Part shown: piece after piece, positions 34,987-42,512 of the stretch
How positions within the stretch are numbered: the stretch's first letter is position 1
Layout: every line of letters starts with the position of its first letter
Source: an uncultured Coriobacteriaceae bacterium
Lineage (GTDB): Bacteria; Actinomycetota; Coriobacteriia; Coriobacteriales; Coriobacteriaceae
Assembly (NCBI GenBank): GCA_944321435.1
Contig: CALULH010000014.1
Location: forward strand, 1 to 42,512
DNA length: 42,512 bases
Direction: 5' to 3'
The notes under the pieces: model-generated
Seen by the model: only the letters and a program-made list of their open reading frames with translations
Databases searched by the model: none
What the model was told of the DNA's origin: nothing
Position numbers and translations under genes: made by a program

Positions 34987-35907
34987 ATGTCTCAAGATGC
35001 CCAACAGGATGTCAAGCCGCAGAGCTCCCCGGCGGGCGCGCAGCCCAAAGCGAGCCCCCATGCAGGAGAGGCCGCGCCGTCCGGCGCACAGCCCCATGAG
35101 CGGCCCGGCGCAGAACCCCGCGCGCAGCCGCTCTTCTCCCTACGAGATGCGCGCGTGGTGCGCGCCGGCCGCACCATTCTGCATGTCGATCGGTTCGATC
35201 TGGCCGAAGGCGAGCACGTGGCGCTTCTCGGCCCCAACGGCGCCGGCAAGTCAACCTTTATCCAGCTGCTCACGCGCGAGGTCTTCCCCCTGCACCGCGA
35301 CGAGCCGCCCGTCCGCTTCCGCGGGCAGGCGCGCCCGCTGCTCAGCGACATCAAGCAGGCCCTGGGCATTGTGAGTGCCACGATGCATGATCAGGTGCGC
35401 GTGCACCTTCCGGTGATCGAGATCGTATGCGGAGGCCATTTCGGCACGTTGGGCCTGCCCAACCACGTGCGGCTGACCGAGGAGATCCGCAACCGCGGCA
35501 TCGACGCGCTGGAACGCCTGGGAATAGCCGACATTGCCGATCGCGACGTCATGACGCTCTCCACCGGCCAGGTGCGCCGCGTGCTGGTTGCCCGCGAGCT
35601 CATGAGCGACCCGCGCGTGCTCATCTTTGACGAGCCGTGCACCGGCCTGGATCCCGAGGGCATGTACCACGTGCGCGACACCATGCGCCTGCTGGCGGAG
35701 GAAGGACGCTCCGTGGTGCTGGTGACCCACTACCCCGAGGACATCATCCCCGCCATCAAGCGCGTGCTCCTGATCAAGGATGCGCAGATCTTTGCCGACG
35801 GCCCCAAGGACCAGCTGCTCACCAGCGGCGAGATGACCGAGCTCTTTGGCGTGCCCCTCGAAGTCGAGGAGCGCCACGGCTGGTACGCCCTCCGCGGACG
35901 GTATTAG
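34987..35907 (+). CDS. ABC-type ATPase, stand-alone
   Basis: 306 residues. After a 48-residue Ala/Pro/Gln-rich N-terminal extension come Walker A LLGPNGAGKSTF (80-91), the signature LSTGQVRRVLVARELM, Walker B VLIFDEPCTGLDPEG and the switch VTHYPEDI. The pattern with SDIKQALGIVSATMHDQVRV resembles the YlmA/ModF-like group whose substrate is unknown. No permease gene is adjacent, so partner and cargo cannot be named. Divergent from ilvA, 164 bases between starts. Confidence 0.88.
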   Translation: MSQDAQQDVKPQSSPAGAQPKASPHAGEAAPSGAQPHERPGAEPRAQPLFSLRDARVVRAGRTILHVDRFDLAEGEHVALLGPNGAGKSTFIQLLTREVFPLHRDEPPVRFRGQARPLLSDIKQALGIVSATMHDQVRVHLPVIEIVCGGHFGTLGLPNHVRLTEEIRNRGIDALERLGIADIADRDVMTLSTGQVRRVLVARELMSDPRVLIFDEPCTGLDPEGMYHVRDTMRLLAEEGRSVVLVTHYPEDIIPAIKRVLLIKDAQIFADGPKDQLLTSGEMTELFGVPLEVEERHGWYALRGRY

Positions 35908-35970
35908 CGCACGGAGCGCGTCGCCCGCGCGCAGGCCGCTCCAACCGGCAGCAGCAAAGGCAAAAGATCA

Positions 35971-37086
35971 TCATCCGCGCACGGCGTCTAAGATCTCCGC
36001 GCAGCGGACAGAGGCGGTGAGCGGCATGATGGGGCTCTCCTGTACCCCCTGCTCCACCAGGTCGTTGAAGTGGGTGATCTCCCCGTAGAAGTCGTCGACC
36101 ACGTAAGGGCGCTCTATGAGCTGCGGCTCCCGACCCGGCACCTCGAGCGTCATGCGCTGCGGACGATGCAGGTCGTCAACGACGATGCGGCCCTTGGTGC
36201 CGATAAGCACCGCTTGGCGCGGTTTGGCGCGGTCAAAGGCGCACTCCAGCGCAGCCGTCGCCGCCGGGCTTGCGCCCGGGGCACCGGACCCGCCAAGGTC
36301 GGCCGGCGTGCCCTTTCCGTTGCCGGGCGAGAAGAACGCAAGGTCGGCGTAGCTGTACGCATCAACGCCGCGGTAATCGACGCGCTTGCGATCAGACGCC
36401 GTGAAAGCACCGGGCAGCAGGTCCTCGACCCAGCTGGCGCAGTAGATGCCGCAGTCCAAAAGCGCGCCGCCCTGCGCGCCGTCGAGCAAATACGTGCCCT
36501 CGAGCGCCTCCGGCGGGACCGCGTTGCAGAGGCTCGTCTCCACGCGCTCGAGCCGGCCGATAGCCCCCGCGGCAAGCAGGCGCTTCACCTCGGCGTACAA
36601 CGGCACGAAACGCGTCTTCATCCCCTCCATGAACAAACCGTCTGTCCGCCGGGCCGCCGCGGCTATGGCGCGAACCTCGCCGGCTGTGAGCGCCGCCGGC
36701 TTCTCGCAAAGCACGGCCTTGCCGGCCTCGAGTGCCGCCACTGCCCAGGCTGCGTGCAGGCCGTGCGGCAGCGCCAGGTACACGGCGTCGATAGCCGGAT
36801 CGCCCAGCAAGCGCGCGTGCGGATCCGCGCAGAGCACGGCGGCTGCCTTCTCCGCCCGCGCGCCTCCCGACAGCACGTTCTTCTCGCCCAGGGCCTGCGC
36901 ATAGGCGCGCTCAGGGACAATGCCGTGGCGCGCGGCAAAGGCGGCAACCTTGGTCGGCGTGCGCCCGCTGGCCGCCACCAAACGACACCGGTCATCATGC
37001 GCCAAGCTCGCAGCAAAACGCTCGGCAATGCGCCCTGCGCCTATGATGCCCCAGCGGATTGCCGAACGTGCTCCCCTGCCCGCCAT
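35971..37086 (-). CDS. Gfo/Idh/MocA-family oxidoreductase
   Basis: 371 residues. N-terminal NAD(P)-binding motif IRWGIIGAGRIAERF, the family's AVYLALPHGLHAAWAVAAL and LCEKPAAL block (catalytic Lys), then the C-terminal substrate domain with GGALLDCGIYCASWVEDLL. These enzymes oxidise or reduce sugars and inositols; the substrate is not evident. An insertion near residues 240-275 is Gly/Pro-rich. Start 37086 has AAGGAGG. It ends convergent with the ABC ATPase gene, 63 bases apart. Confidence 0.92.
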   Translation of the reverse strand: MAGRGARSAIRWGIIGAGRIAERFAASLAHDDRCRLVAASGRTPTKVAAFAARHGIVPERAYAQALGEKNVLSGGARAEKAAAVLCADPHARLLGDPAIDAVYLALPHGLHAAWAVAALEAGKAVLCEKPAALTAGEVRAIAAAARRTDGLFMEGMKTRFVPLYAEVKRLLAAGAIGRLERVETSLCNAVPPEALEGTYLLDGAQGGALLDCGIYCASWVEDLLPGAFTASDRKRVDYRGVDAYSYADLAFFSPGNGKGTPADLGGSGAPGASPAATAALECAFDRAKPRQAVLIGTKGRIVVDDLHRPQRMTLEVPGREPQLIERPYVVDDFYGEITHFNDLVEQGVQESPIMPLTASVRCAEILDAVRG

Positions 37087-37152
37087 GCTTCCTCCTTGCT
37101 CGCCCGCGTTATTGCGGCCGTCGCCCTGCGGATTCGCCGCCCCTCACGCCTG

Positions 37153-38031
37153 CTAGATCAAGCCAAAGTGCGCCAGGCCCGTGGCGACGCCGTCGTCATC
37201 CACCGAATCGGTTACGTACGCAGCCCGCTCCTTCACGTTGGGTAGTGCGTTGCCCATGGCCACGAACGTCTCGACCGCGTCCACCATGGACAGGTCGTTT
37301 TCGGAATCGCCGAACGCGTAGGTGTTGGCCCGTCCGCGCCCCAGAGCCTCGAGCGCGCAGGCAATGCCGGCGGCCTTGTCCACGCCCCGGAGCGAAAACT
37401 CCAACACGCCGCCCTGAAGGTCGCACATAGTGTAGTGCTCCAGGCAGAACGGCAGCACGCGCTCCAGACGGCTCGCCTCGGGGTTGCGCATGCAGAACTT
37501 CACGATGCCGAACTTGCGCGCCAATGGCTCGAACTCCTCCATGGTACGCAGCGTGTGCGCGTTCTCGAACTCCGAGACCGCACCGCTGGGAAAGAGCGAC
37601 AGGCATGTGACGTCGGTCTCCATGTCCACGTCGATGCCAGCCTCAAGCAAGCGCCGGGCCGTCTCGACGGCCAGGTCGTCGTCTATGTGCTCGTTGCGCA
37701 CAACGGTATCGCCCACGCGCACGTACGCGCCTGCGCCCGCTACGATGCCCGTAGGGTTCAGGTCGAGAATCGGCTGGTGCACGAAGGCTATGGGGCGCCC
37801 CGTGCAGATGAACGTCGCGTGCCCGTTTCGCCGCATGCGCGAAAACGCGTCGCACACGGCGGGGCGGGGCACCGGCCACTGCTCTTCGGGCTCCTCCTGA
37901 CCCTCGTCGGCGTCAGTGGAAATGTGCCAGACGGTCAGCGTGCCGTCTACGTCGAAAAAAGCCGTGGCAGGTCCGCCCGCCCGACGCGCTTCCAAAGAGG
38001 GGCTGTCCGTTCGTTGCGCATCCATCGTCAT
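37153..38031 (-). CDS. Cof-type HAD-superfamily phosphatase
   Basis: 292 residues. Motif I FFDVDGTLT (Asp nucleophile), motif II FICTGRP, and motif III/IV YAFGDSENDLSMVDAVETFVAMGNALPNVKERAAYVT fit Cof-type HAD hydrolases acting on sugar phosphates or flavin cofactors. Start 38031 has GGAG eight bases upstream; ATG 38025 is an alternative. Probably cotranscribed with the oxidoreductase (66 bases downstream). Confidence 0.92.
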   Translation of the reverse strand: MTMDAQRTDSPSLEARRAGGPATAFFDVDGTLTVWHISTDADEGQEEPEEQWPVPRPAVCDAFSRMRRNGHATFICTGRPIAFVHQPILDLNPTGIVAGAGAYVRVGDTVVRNEHIDDDLAVETARRLLEAGIDVDMETDVTCLSLFPSGAVSEFENAHTLRTMEEFEPLARKFGIVKFCMRNPEASRLERVLPFCLEHYTMCDLQGGVLEFSLRGVDKAAGIACALEALGRGRANTYAFGDSENDLSMVDAVETFVAMGNALPNVKERAAYVTDSVDDDGVATGLAHFGLI

Positions 38032-38178
38032 AGCGAGGTCTCCATCCGCATAAGGCGCCCGCGTTGCGCAGAGCGCGTGTTTTGCCTTCGCTATTATCGG
38101 GCACGCAGGGCATGCGCACCAGGCAATCCAAGCTACACGGCAAAACCATGCGGCTTCCGGGCCTTGCCAGGCGCCGCG

Positions 38179-38360
38179 TTGCGCATGCGTTTCTTATCGG
38201 CGCCCCGTTCTGCATGCATTTCTTATCAGCGCCGTGTTCTGCATGCATTCCGTATCGGCCAGGGGCCAAAATCGGCCGCCAGCCGATACAGAATGCATGC
38301 AAAGCCCCGTGCTAATAGAAAGTGCATGCGGAACCCCGTGACGATAAGAAAGGCACGCGG
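38179..38360. repeat. Symmetric inverted array, 3 + 3 units of 29 bp
   Basis: GCATGC cores of left units lie at 38183, 38212 and 38241; of right units at 38295, 38324 and (as GCACGC) 38353. All spacings within an arm are 29 bases. Left units read TTCTGCATGCATTTCTTATC followed by (A/G)GCGCCGTG; right units are their reverse complement. The centre 38257-38285 has GGCC-rich short repeats. The array occupies most of the 424-bp spacer 38032-38455; 38032-38178 holds the HAD gene's upstream region with no clear promoter. Different sequence from the arrays near 12.3 and 15.6 kb but the same architecture. Confidence 0.85.
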
Positions 38361-38413
38361 ATCACGCCGCCCGCGGCAAGTTGCGCACGTCCCCGCAGGG
38401 GCGGGGCGGGCGC

Positions 38414-38445
38414 AAAAAAGCGGCGAGCCCGTAATGGCCCGCCGC
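38414..38445 (-). terminator. Rho-independent terminator of the DUF956 gene
   Basis: On the minus strand GCGGCGGGCC (complement of 38436-38445) pairs with GGGCTCGCCGC (38420-38430) and is followed by six T (complement of 38414-38419). It starts 10 bases after the stop codon. Confidence 0.88.
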
Positions 38446-38455
38446 CTCGCCGTTA

Positions 38456-38983
38456 TCACCTGTCCGTGATGCGGCGCACGATGCCGTGAACGCCAGCCTT
38501 CACCACGTCGAAAAAGCTCAGGGACCGCACCAGACGATCCGCCGGCACGTACTCCCGTACAGCCCGCAGCGTTGCCTTGTTGTCGCGCGTGGAGAACGAG
38601 TAGTTGCCGTTCTTCTTGGTCATGATCGCAAAACGGCTGATCCACTTGCCGCCGAACAAAACCGACGCGGCCACATGGTCGACCTCGTCCCACGGAATCT
38701 GGATGTAGTCCTGCACGTCACGCTCGTTGTAGAACTCGAACGCGCGGTTGCCCACCATCACGTTGCCGTAACTCGTAAGCCCGTGGAACGACGTGGCGCG
38801 AATAGTGAAGTCCACCGTGCTGTTCTGCGACTGAACCGGCCCGACGCGGCGGTGGCGCTTGCTCTTGACCACGCCCGCTCCGGAAGCGCCGGAGCCGCCA
38901 GCCGTGCGCTTATCGCCCACCGGGGCAGCGCCCGCCTGCGCCGTCGCGGCCTGCTTCTTCTTGGCCTTGCTCTTCTTAGCCAT
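38456..38983 (-). CDS. DUF956-family protein associated with mannose-type PTS
   Basis: 175 residues. After a Lys/Ala-rich start (MAKKSKAKKKQAATAQAG) the DUF956 pattern is clear: VDFTIRATSFHGLTSYGN, AFEFYNERDVQDYIQIPWDE, GGKWISRFAIMTKKNG and RLVRSLSFFDVVKAG. Genes of this family lie beside mannose-family PTS operons (ManO-type) and are thought to modulate them. Start 38983 has AAGGAG; the frame to 39130 lacks a site. A terminator at 39148-39185 separates it from the IID gene, so it is reached by read-through or has its own promoter. Confidence 0.9.
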   Translation of the reverse strand: MAKKSKAKKKQAATAQAGAAPVGDKRTAGGSGASGAGVVKSKRHRRVGPVQSQNSTVDFTIRATSFHGLTSYGNVMVGNRAFEFYNERDVQDYIQIPWDEVDHVAASVLFGGKWISRFAIMTKKNGNYSFSTRDNKATLRAVREYVPADRLVRSLSFFDVVKAGVHGIVRRITDR

Positions 38984-39147
38984 GTTCCGCTCCTTGTCCG
39001 CGTGTTCCTCGGCGGCGGCTTTCCTGCGAGAAAAGCCTCTGTCGAGAAGCGCGCTCCCTCCCCACCCCGCAAAAACCACGCCCGCACCGCCCGCCTCGCA
39101 GCGATGGGCGGCGGCGCACCCCATTGTCACACATCGCCCCGTAAACG

Positions 39148-39185
39148 AAAACGGCGCGCAGGCCGCAAGGACCCGCGCGCCGTTT
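39148..39185 (-). terminator. Terminator after the PTS IID gene
   Basis: On the minus strand AAACGGCGCGC and GCGCGCCGTTT form an 11-bp perfect stem (complement of 39175-39185 and 39149-39159), followed by TTTTCGTTT. It lies 14 bases after the IID stop. Confidence 0.82.
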
Positions 39186-39199
39186 GCGCTGCGATGCGC

Positions 39200-40129
39200 T
39201 TAGAGCAGGCCGATGAGGTGACCGGCAACGCCCACGACGAACAGGGCGATGATGATCACGATCGGGGAGACCTTCTTCTTGAGCAGCCAGCAGCACAGCA
39301 GCGTCAGGCCCACAGCGGCGAGGCCGGGGATGAGGCTGTCGAGGTTCTGCTGCAGCGTGGTCACGGTGGTGTCCGTGAGGCTCAGGCCGCTCGCCTGCTG
39401 GGAGAGGGCGCTCTGGATAGCCGCGCCCACACCGTCGGAGCTGGCGGTGCTGCTGATGGCCGACCAGTCGATATAGGCGCCCTCAGAGAGCTGGACCGTG
39501 GAGACGGTCGGGGCAAAGCTGATGGACACCCAGCGCTGAACCAGCGCGCCGATGATGAACATACCGAGGATCGAGGCGCCCGAGGTGATCTTGCCGAGCA
39601 GGCCGCCGGAGAGGTCCTTGGTGATCTCGGTGCCGACCTTGTAGCCGAACTCCTGGGTGTACCAGAGGAAGGCCATACGAATGACGTTCCACGCCACGAA
39701 GAACAGCAGCGGGCCGATGATGTTGCCGCTCATGGCCATGGAGGCGCCGAGCGCGCCGAGGATCGGGCGGACGGTGTACCAGAACACCGGGTCGCCCACG
39801 CCGGCCAGCGGGCCCATCATGCCGACCTTGACGCCCTGGATGGCGGCGTCGTCGACCTGCGCACCGTTCGCACGCTCCTCCTCAAGCGCCAGGGTAACGC
39901 CCATGACGGGAGCGGAGACATAAGGATGCGTGTTGTAGAACTCCATGTGGCGCTTCAGCGCGGAGATCTGGTCTTCCTTGTTGCTGTAAAGCTTCTTGAT
40001 CGCGGGGATAATGGAGTAGCACCAGCCGCCGTTCTGCATACGCTCGTAGTTCCAGGAGCCCTGAAGGAACTGATGGCGCCACGCGACGGACAGGCGGTCT
40101 TTCTTGCTAAGCTGGATCTTATCTGCCAT
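39200..40129 (-). CDS. Mannose-family PTS permease component IID
   Basis: 309 residues. The start LSKKDRLSVAWRHQFLQGSWNYERMQNGG, HPYVSAPVMGVTLALEEE and GPLAGVGDPVFWYTVRPIL are IID signatures; several C-terminal membrane spans follow (GLTLLCCWLL, VIIIALFVVGVAGHLIGLL). With IIC it forms the sugar channel in the membrane. Start 40129 has AAGGAGG nine bases upstream. 21 bases separate it from the IIC gene. The predicted substrate is mannose, glucose or a related hexose or amino sugar; the sequence does not settle it. Confidence 0.96.
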   Translation of the reverse strand: MADKIQLSKKDRLSVAWRHQFLQGSWNYERMQNGGWCYSIIPAIKKLYSNKEDQISALKRHMEFYNTHPYVSAPVMGVTLALEEERANGAQVDDAAIQGVKVGMMGPLAGVGDPVFWYTVRPILGALGASMAMSGNIIGPLLFFVAWNVIRMAFLWYTQEFGYKVGTEITKDLSGGLLGKITSGASILGMFIIGALVQRWVSISFAPTVSTVQLSEGAYIDWSAISSTASSDGVGAAIQSALSQQASGLSLTDTTVTTLQQNLDSLIPGLAAVGLTLLCCWLLKKKVSPIVIIIALFVVGVAGHLIGLL

Positions 40130-40150
40130 GTTGTTCAACCTCCTTCAGGA

Positions 40151-40963
40151 TTAGTAGTCGTTCAAGATGTCGCCGAGCGGATCGCCGCTGCCGCCCGCAC
40201 CGCCACCAGCCTGAGCGGCCTCCTTGAGGCCCAGGTAGATAAAGGCGAGCGACAGGCCGATGGCGCCGAGCGCGATCAGGGTGAGCTCGGAGATGGTGGC
40301 CAGCACGAAGCCGAGCGCGAAGAACGGCCAGACCTCGCGGGTGGCCATCATGTTGATGACCATGGCGTAACCAACGGCAGCGACCATGCCGCCGCCGATG
40401 CTCATGCCGTCGGTGAGCCAGGCCGGCATGGCGTTGAGCGCGGCGGTCACCGCGTCAGAGGGCACGAAGCACAGGGCCGCGGCCGGGATGGCGATGCGGA
40501 CGCCCTGCATGATGATGGCGACGATGTGCCAAGCCTCGACGCCGCGGAAGTTGCCCTTGTCGGCGCAAGCATCCATAGCGTGGACGATCGGGATGGCCAG
40601 CGTACGGACGACCATCGTGAGGAACAGGCCAGCCACGGACAGCGGCACGGCGAGAGCGATGGACGTGGTGATGGCGGTCTGGGTGTCGGAGCTGCCGCCG
40701 TTGAGGGCGAGCACCATGATGATGGACGAGGCCACCGACGCCAGTGCGGCGTCAGGCGCCACGGCAGCGCCGATGTTGGCCCAGCCGAGGGCGATCATCT
40801 GCAGCGATCCGCCCAACATGATGCCGGCCTCGAGATGGCCGGTCACCAAGCCGACGAGCGTGCAGGCCACCAGCGGCTGGTGGAACTCGAACTCGTCGAG
40901 AATGCCTTCCATGCCCGCGAGGAAGGCCACGAAGACGACGAGCAAGACGGTAATCGGATCCAT
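40151..40963 (-). CDS. Mannose-family PTS permease component IIC
   Basis: 270 residues, nearly all membrane-spanning. MDPITVLLVVFVAFLAGMEGILDEFEFHQPLVACTLVGLV and GGSLQMIALGWANIGAAVAPDAALASVAS are the IIC signature region. The C-terminal tail is Gly/Ala-rich and acidic (GDPLGDILNDY). It pairs with IID to carry sugar while IIAB phosphorylates it. Thirty bases separate it from the IIAB gene upstream. Confidence 0.96.
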   Translation of the reverse strand: MDPITVLLVVFVAFLAGMEGILDEFEFHQPLVACTLVGLVTGHLEAGIMLGGSLQMIALGWANIGAAVAPDAALASVASSIIMVLALNGGSSDTQTAITTSIALAVPLSVAGLFLTMVVRTLAIPIVHAMDACADKGNFRGVEAWHIVAIIMQGVRIAIPAAALCFVPSDAVTAALNAMPAWLTDGMSIGGGMVAAVGYAMVINMMATREVWPFFALGFVLATISELTLIALGAIGLSLAFIYLGLKEAAQAGGGAGGSGDPLGDILNDY

Positions 40964-40993
40964 ATTCCCTCCTTCGAGAATACGGGGCGGCGT

Positions 40994-41980
40994 TTACGCC
41001 AAGCCCAGTTCGGTGCGAGCTTTCTTCATGACGTTGTCCATGGGCTCCGGCGAGTCGGCCGGGACCTTGCGGACGTCGAAGGTGATGCCACGGTCGATGA
41101 GCTTCTGGAACGTCTCGACGTCCTCAGGACCCATGGCGACCGCGTTGGTGCAGACGACCTTGCCCACGGAGTGAGCGAGCGAGCCGAGGTTGACCTCTTT
41201 GATGTCGACGCCGCCCTCGACCGCGCGGAGCAGATCCTGCGGGGTCTCGAACAGCAGCATGGCCTTGGTCGCGCCGAAACGCGGGTCGTGCGCCACGTCA
41301 ATCATCTTCTGGATCGGCACCACGTGCGCCTTGACTCCGGGAGGCGCGGCCTGCTCGATCATGGACTTGCGCAGGTCGTCGTGCGCCACGTTGTCGGACA
41401 CAACGATGATGCGGTCCGGGCTGGTCATCTTGGTCCACGTAGTGGCCACCTGACCGTGCAGCAGACGCGTGTCGATGCGGCAGAGCACGAACTTGATGTG
41501 CCCGTCGCCCAGCACCGTCCCGGGCGGGATTGCGCCCCGCGGAGCCGCGGGGGCGGCGGCAACCGGCTTGGTCTCCTCCGGCTGCAGGCTCTCGGGCTTC
41601 ACGCGAACGCCGTTGCGGGCCTCGGTGAAGATGTGCGACGCGATCTCGTGTGCCGTCGTGGTGGTGAAGCGCGCCGAATACGCCTCGATCAGCATGGGCA
41701 GATTGAGACCCGTGACGATCGCCCACTTCTCGTGGCTCTCGCACAGGGCGCTGATCTGGTTGAACGGCGTGCCGCCCCACAGGTCAACGAGGAACAGGAC
41801 CTCTTCCTGGTCCTCGAAGGTGGCAACGGCCTCCTCGACCTTCTTGCGGAAGTCGTCGGGACCCATGCTGGGCATGAGCGTAACCGCCGCCGTGGCTTCC
41901 TGGTCGCCGAAGACCATCGAACCGGTCATCTTGATACCGGTGGCCAAGTCGCCATGACTTGCTAGGACAATACCTACCAT
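40994..41980 (-). CDS. Mannose-family PTS component IIAB (fused)
   Basis: 328 residues. IIA domain 1-125: IVLASHGDLATG with phosphorylated His9, then FLVDLWGGTPFNQ. A Pro/Ala/Glu linker (about 126-155) leads to the IIB domain: FVLCRIDTRLLHGQVATTW with His175 as phosphorylation site, and VSDNVAHDDLRKSMIEQAAPPG. It relays phosphate from HPr to the sugar entering through IIC/IID. ATG 41980 has GGGAGG seven bases upstream; GTG 41983 is possible. First gene of the PTS operon, driven by the promoter at 42026-42054. Confidence 0.96.
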   Translation of the reverse strand: MVGIVLASHGDLATGIKMTGSMVFGDQEATAAVTLMPSMGPDDFRKKVEEAVATFEDQEEVLFLVDLWGGTPFNQISALCESHEKWAIVTGLNLPMLIEAYSARFTTTTAHEIASHIFTEARNGVRVKPESLQPEETKPVAAAPAAPRGAIPPGTVLGDGHIKFVLCRIDTRLLHGQVATTWTKMTSPDRIIVVSDNVAHDDLRKSMIEQAAPPGVKAHVVPIQKMIDVAHDPRFGATKAMLLFETPQDLLRAVEGGVDIKEVNLGSLAHSVGKVVCTNAVAMGPEDVETFQKLIDRGITFDVRKVPADSPEPMDNVMKKARTELGLA

Positions 41981-42025
41981 CACATAACCTCCCTTTTTTC
42001 TTCAAAGATCCAACACACGGATTCC

Positions 42026-42105
42026 ATTATATGTATGCCTTCATGCGGGGGCAATCATTTTCGCATATCGCTTTCCGCTAATTTTTTCCGTTTTAGCGGA
42101 AAGCG
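42026..42105 (-). promoter_or_regulatory. PTS operon promoter with upstream 13-bp inverted-repeat operator
   Basis: On the minus strand TTGCCC (complement of 42049-42054), a 17-base spacer and TATAAT (complement of 42026-42031) form a good sigma-A-type promoter 46 bases before the ATG. Just upstream, 42069-42081 and 42093-42105 are perfect 13-bp inverted repeats (CGCTTTCCGCTAA) around an 11-base, T-rich centre, centred near -68. The site suits an activator or a catabolite-type regulator; the XRE-type gene next door is one candidate. Confidence 0.78.
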
Positions 42106-42289
42106 CTGGTCACTGGCATCGCACTTCGCTCCATACAGGCGGAACGGGATTTTTCAGCGTTTTTCCAGATAAGCAGCAGCTGTCCGAGCCGGCGATAAGG
42201 ACGCCCTGCCGGCACGGCAGCGTCCACAAGGAGCCCGATGCTGGCACCGCCCACGTCCTCGCAGGTCAACGACATGGTAAAGACCTTTT

Positions 42290-42323
42290 GACAGAGGCTG
42301 TAGGCGCCCCGTGCCCCTCTGTC
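42290..42323. terminator. Hairpin in the divergent spacer
   Basis: GACAGAGG (42290-42297) pairs with CCTCTGTC (42316-42323) around an 18-base loop, in the 432-bp spacer between the PTS operon and the XRE-type gene. Since no gene ends nearby, it may be regulatory. Otherwise 42106-42289 shows nothing supported beyond an unconvincing 60-codon frame. Confidence 0.4.
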
Positions 42324-42412
42324 GGCCTCATTTGATGGTACGCTTCGACGCGCCGTGGCACGCTCCGGTTCGTAGGAGATCGCGCCGAGAACCCTGAGAG
42401 GAGAGACGGGCT

Positions 42413-42512
42413 ATGGAAATCGGCAAGCGCATCAAAGCCCATCGCGCAGCCGCGGGCATGTCCCAAGACGAGATCGCGCGGCGCGTGTACGTGTCGCGCC
42501 AGACAATCAGCA
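42413..42512 (+). CDS. XRE-family HTH regulator, N-terminal fragment (cut by window end)
   Basis: 33 codons visible. MEIGKRIKAHRAAAGMSQDE followed by IARRVYVSRQTIS is a standard XRE/Cro-C1 helix-turn-helix start. GAGAGGAGAGA lies upstream of the ATG. Its divergence from the PTS operon makes it a possible regulator of that operon, but the same N-terminus is common to many unrelated regulators. Confidence 0.88.
   Translation, partial: MEIGKRIKAHRAAAGMSQDEIARRVYVSRQTIS

Noticed and set aside
38486..41965. 1159-codon plus-strand open frame opposite the PTS and DUF956 genes
   Set aside because: The translation is rich in His, Asp and Arg without any family pattern and runs antisense through four well-supported genes and two terminators.
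42093..42275. 60-codon minus-strand frame in the spacer before the XRE-type gene
   Set aside because: It covers the operator palindrome, lacks a ribosome site and resembles nothing.

Overview
The window is GC-rich DNA with Shine-Dalgarno-led genes, few spacers inside operons and no tRNA or rRNA genes. A type III glutamine synthetase, a mannose-family PTS with a DUF956 partner, a Lys-type-looking MurE, a complete ilv set and sigma-A-like promoters point to a high-GC Gram-positive, most likely a Coriobacteriia (Collinsella/Olsenella-type) relative. That placement is an inference from gene content, not from a marker gene.

Layout. (1) 1-359: start of a type III glutamine synthetase gene leaving the window on the minus strand. 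(2) 1047-24576: a large accessory block that I do not recognise as any named system. Minus strand, 11865 down to 2924: two cytoplasmic coiled-coil proteins, an OmpA-domain lipoprotein, a PP2C phosphatase, two membrane proteins, a HerA/VirB4-like ATPase, a papain-fold (glutamine-deamidase-like) toxin candidate and a small gene coupled to it. A divergent SEDS (RodA/FtsW-like) protein follows at 2492-1047. A stand-alone gene at 15069-12793 encodes DUF4062 + OST-HTH + DUF3825-like domains and lies between two copies of a large inverted-repeat array. A second minus operon (21818-15982) encodes a DUF3825-like protein, an FHA protein and a Ser/Thr kinase fused to a RyR domain. The divergent plus operon (22052-24576) encodes a YbjN-like protein, an unknown protein and a VirD4/TraG-like ATPase. 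(3) 24747-30331: ilvD-ilvB-ilvN-ilvC operon behind a T-box-like leader. (4) 30719-38031: a small ORF, a Phd/RelE-type toxin-antitoxin pair, murE, ilvA, an ABC ATPase, a Gfo/Idh/MocA oxidoreductase and a Cof-type HAD phosphatase. (5) 38456-41980: DUF956 protein and mannose-family PTS IID, IIC, IIAB. (6) The start of an XRE-type regulator.

The accessory block is the main interest. A perfect 12-bp palindrome, CCTTGCGCAAGG, occurs four times in the window by eye, always upstream of a transcription unit of this block (2621, 11949, 15167, 21898). In three cases it lies 28-29 bp upstream of a -10-like hexamer, and in the fourth 50 bp, which is about two helical turns more. This links the SEDS gene, the long toxin/ATPase operon, the DUF4062 gene and the kinase operon into one apparent regulon. 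My reading, an inference, is a phospho-controlled (kinase / PP2C / FHA) envelope machine with two conjugation-type ATPases, a peptidoglycan-facing lipoprotein, a SEDS glycosyltransferase and at least one papain-fold effector.

Several palindromic repeat families fill the intergenic spaces: two 66-bp hairpins around the SEDS gene; two roughly 500-bp inverted arrays flanking the DUF4062 gene in direct orientation at a constant 3308-bp offset; a 114-bp palindrome inside the ilv operon; and a symmetric 3+3 array of 29-bp units near 38.2 kb.
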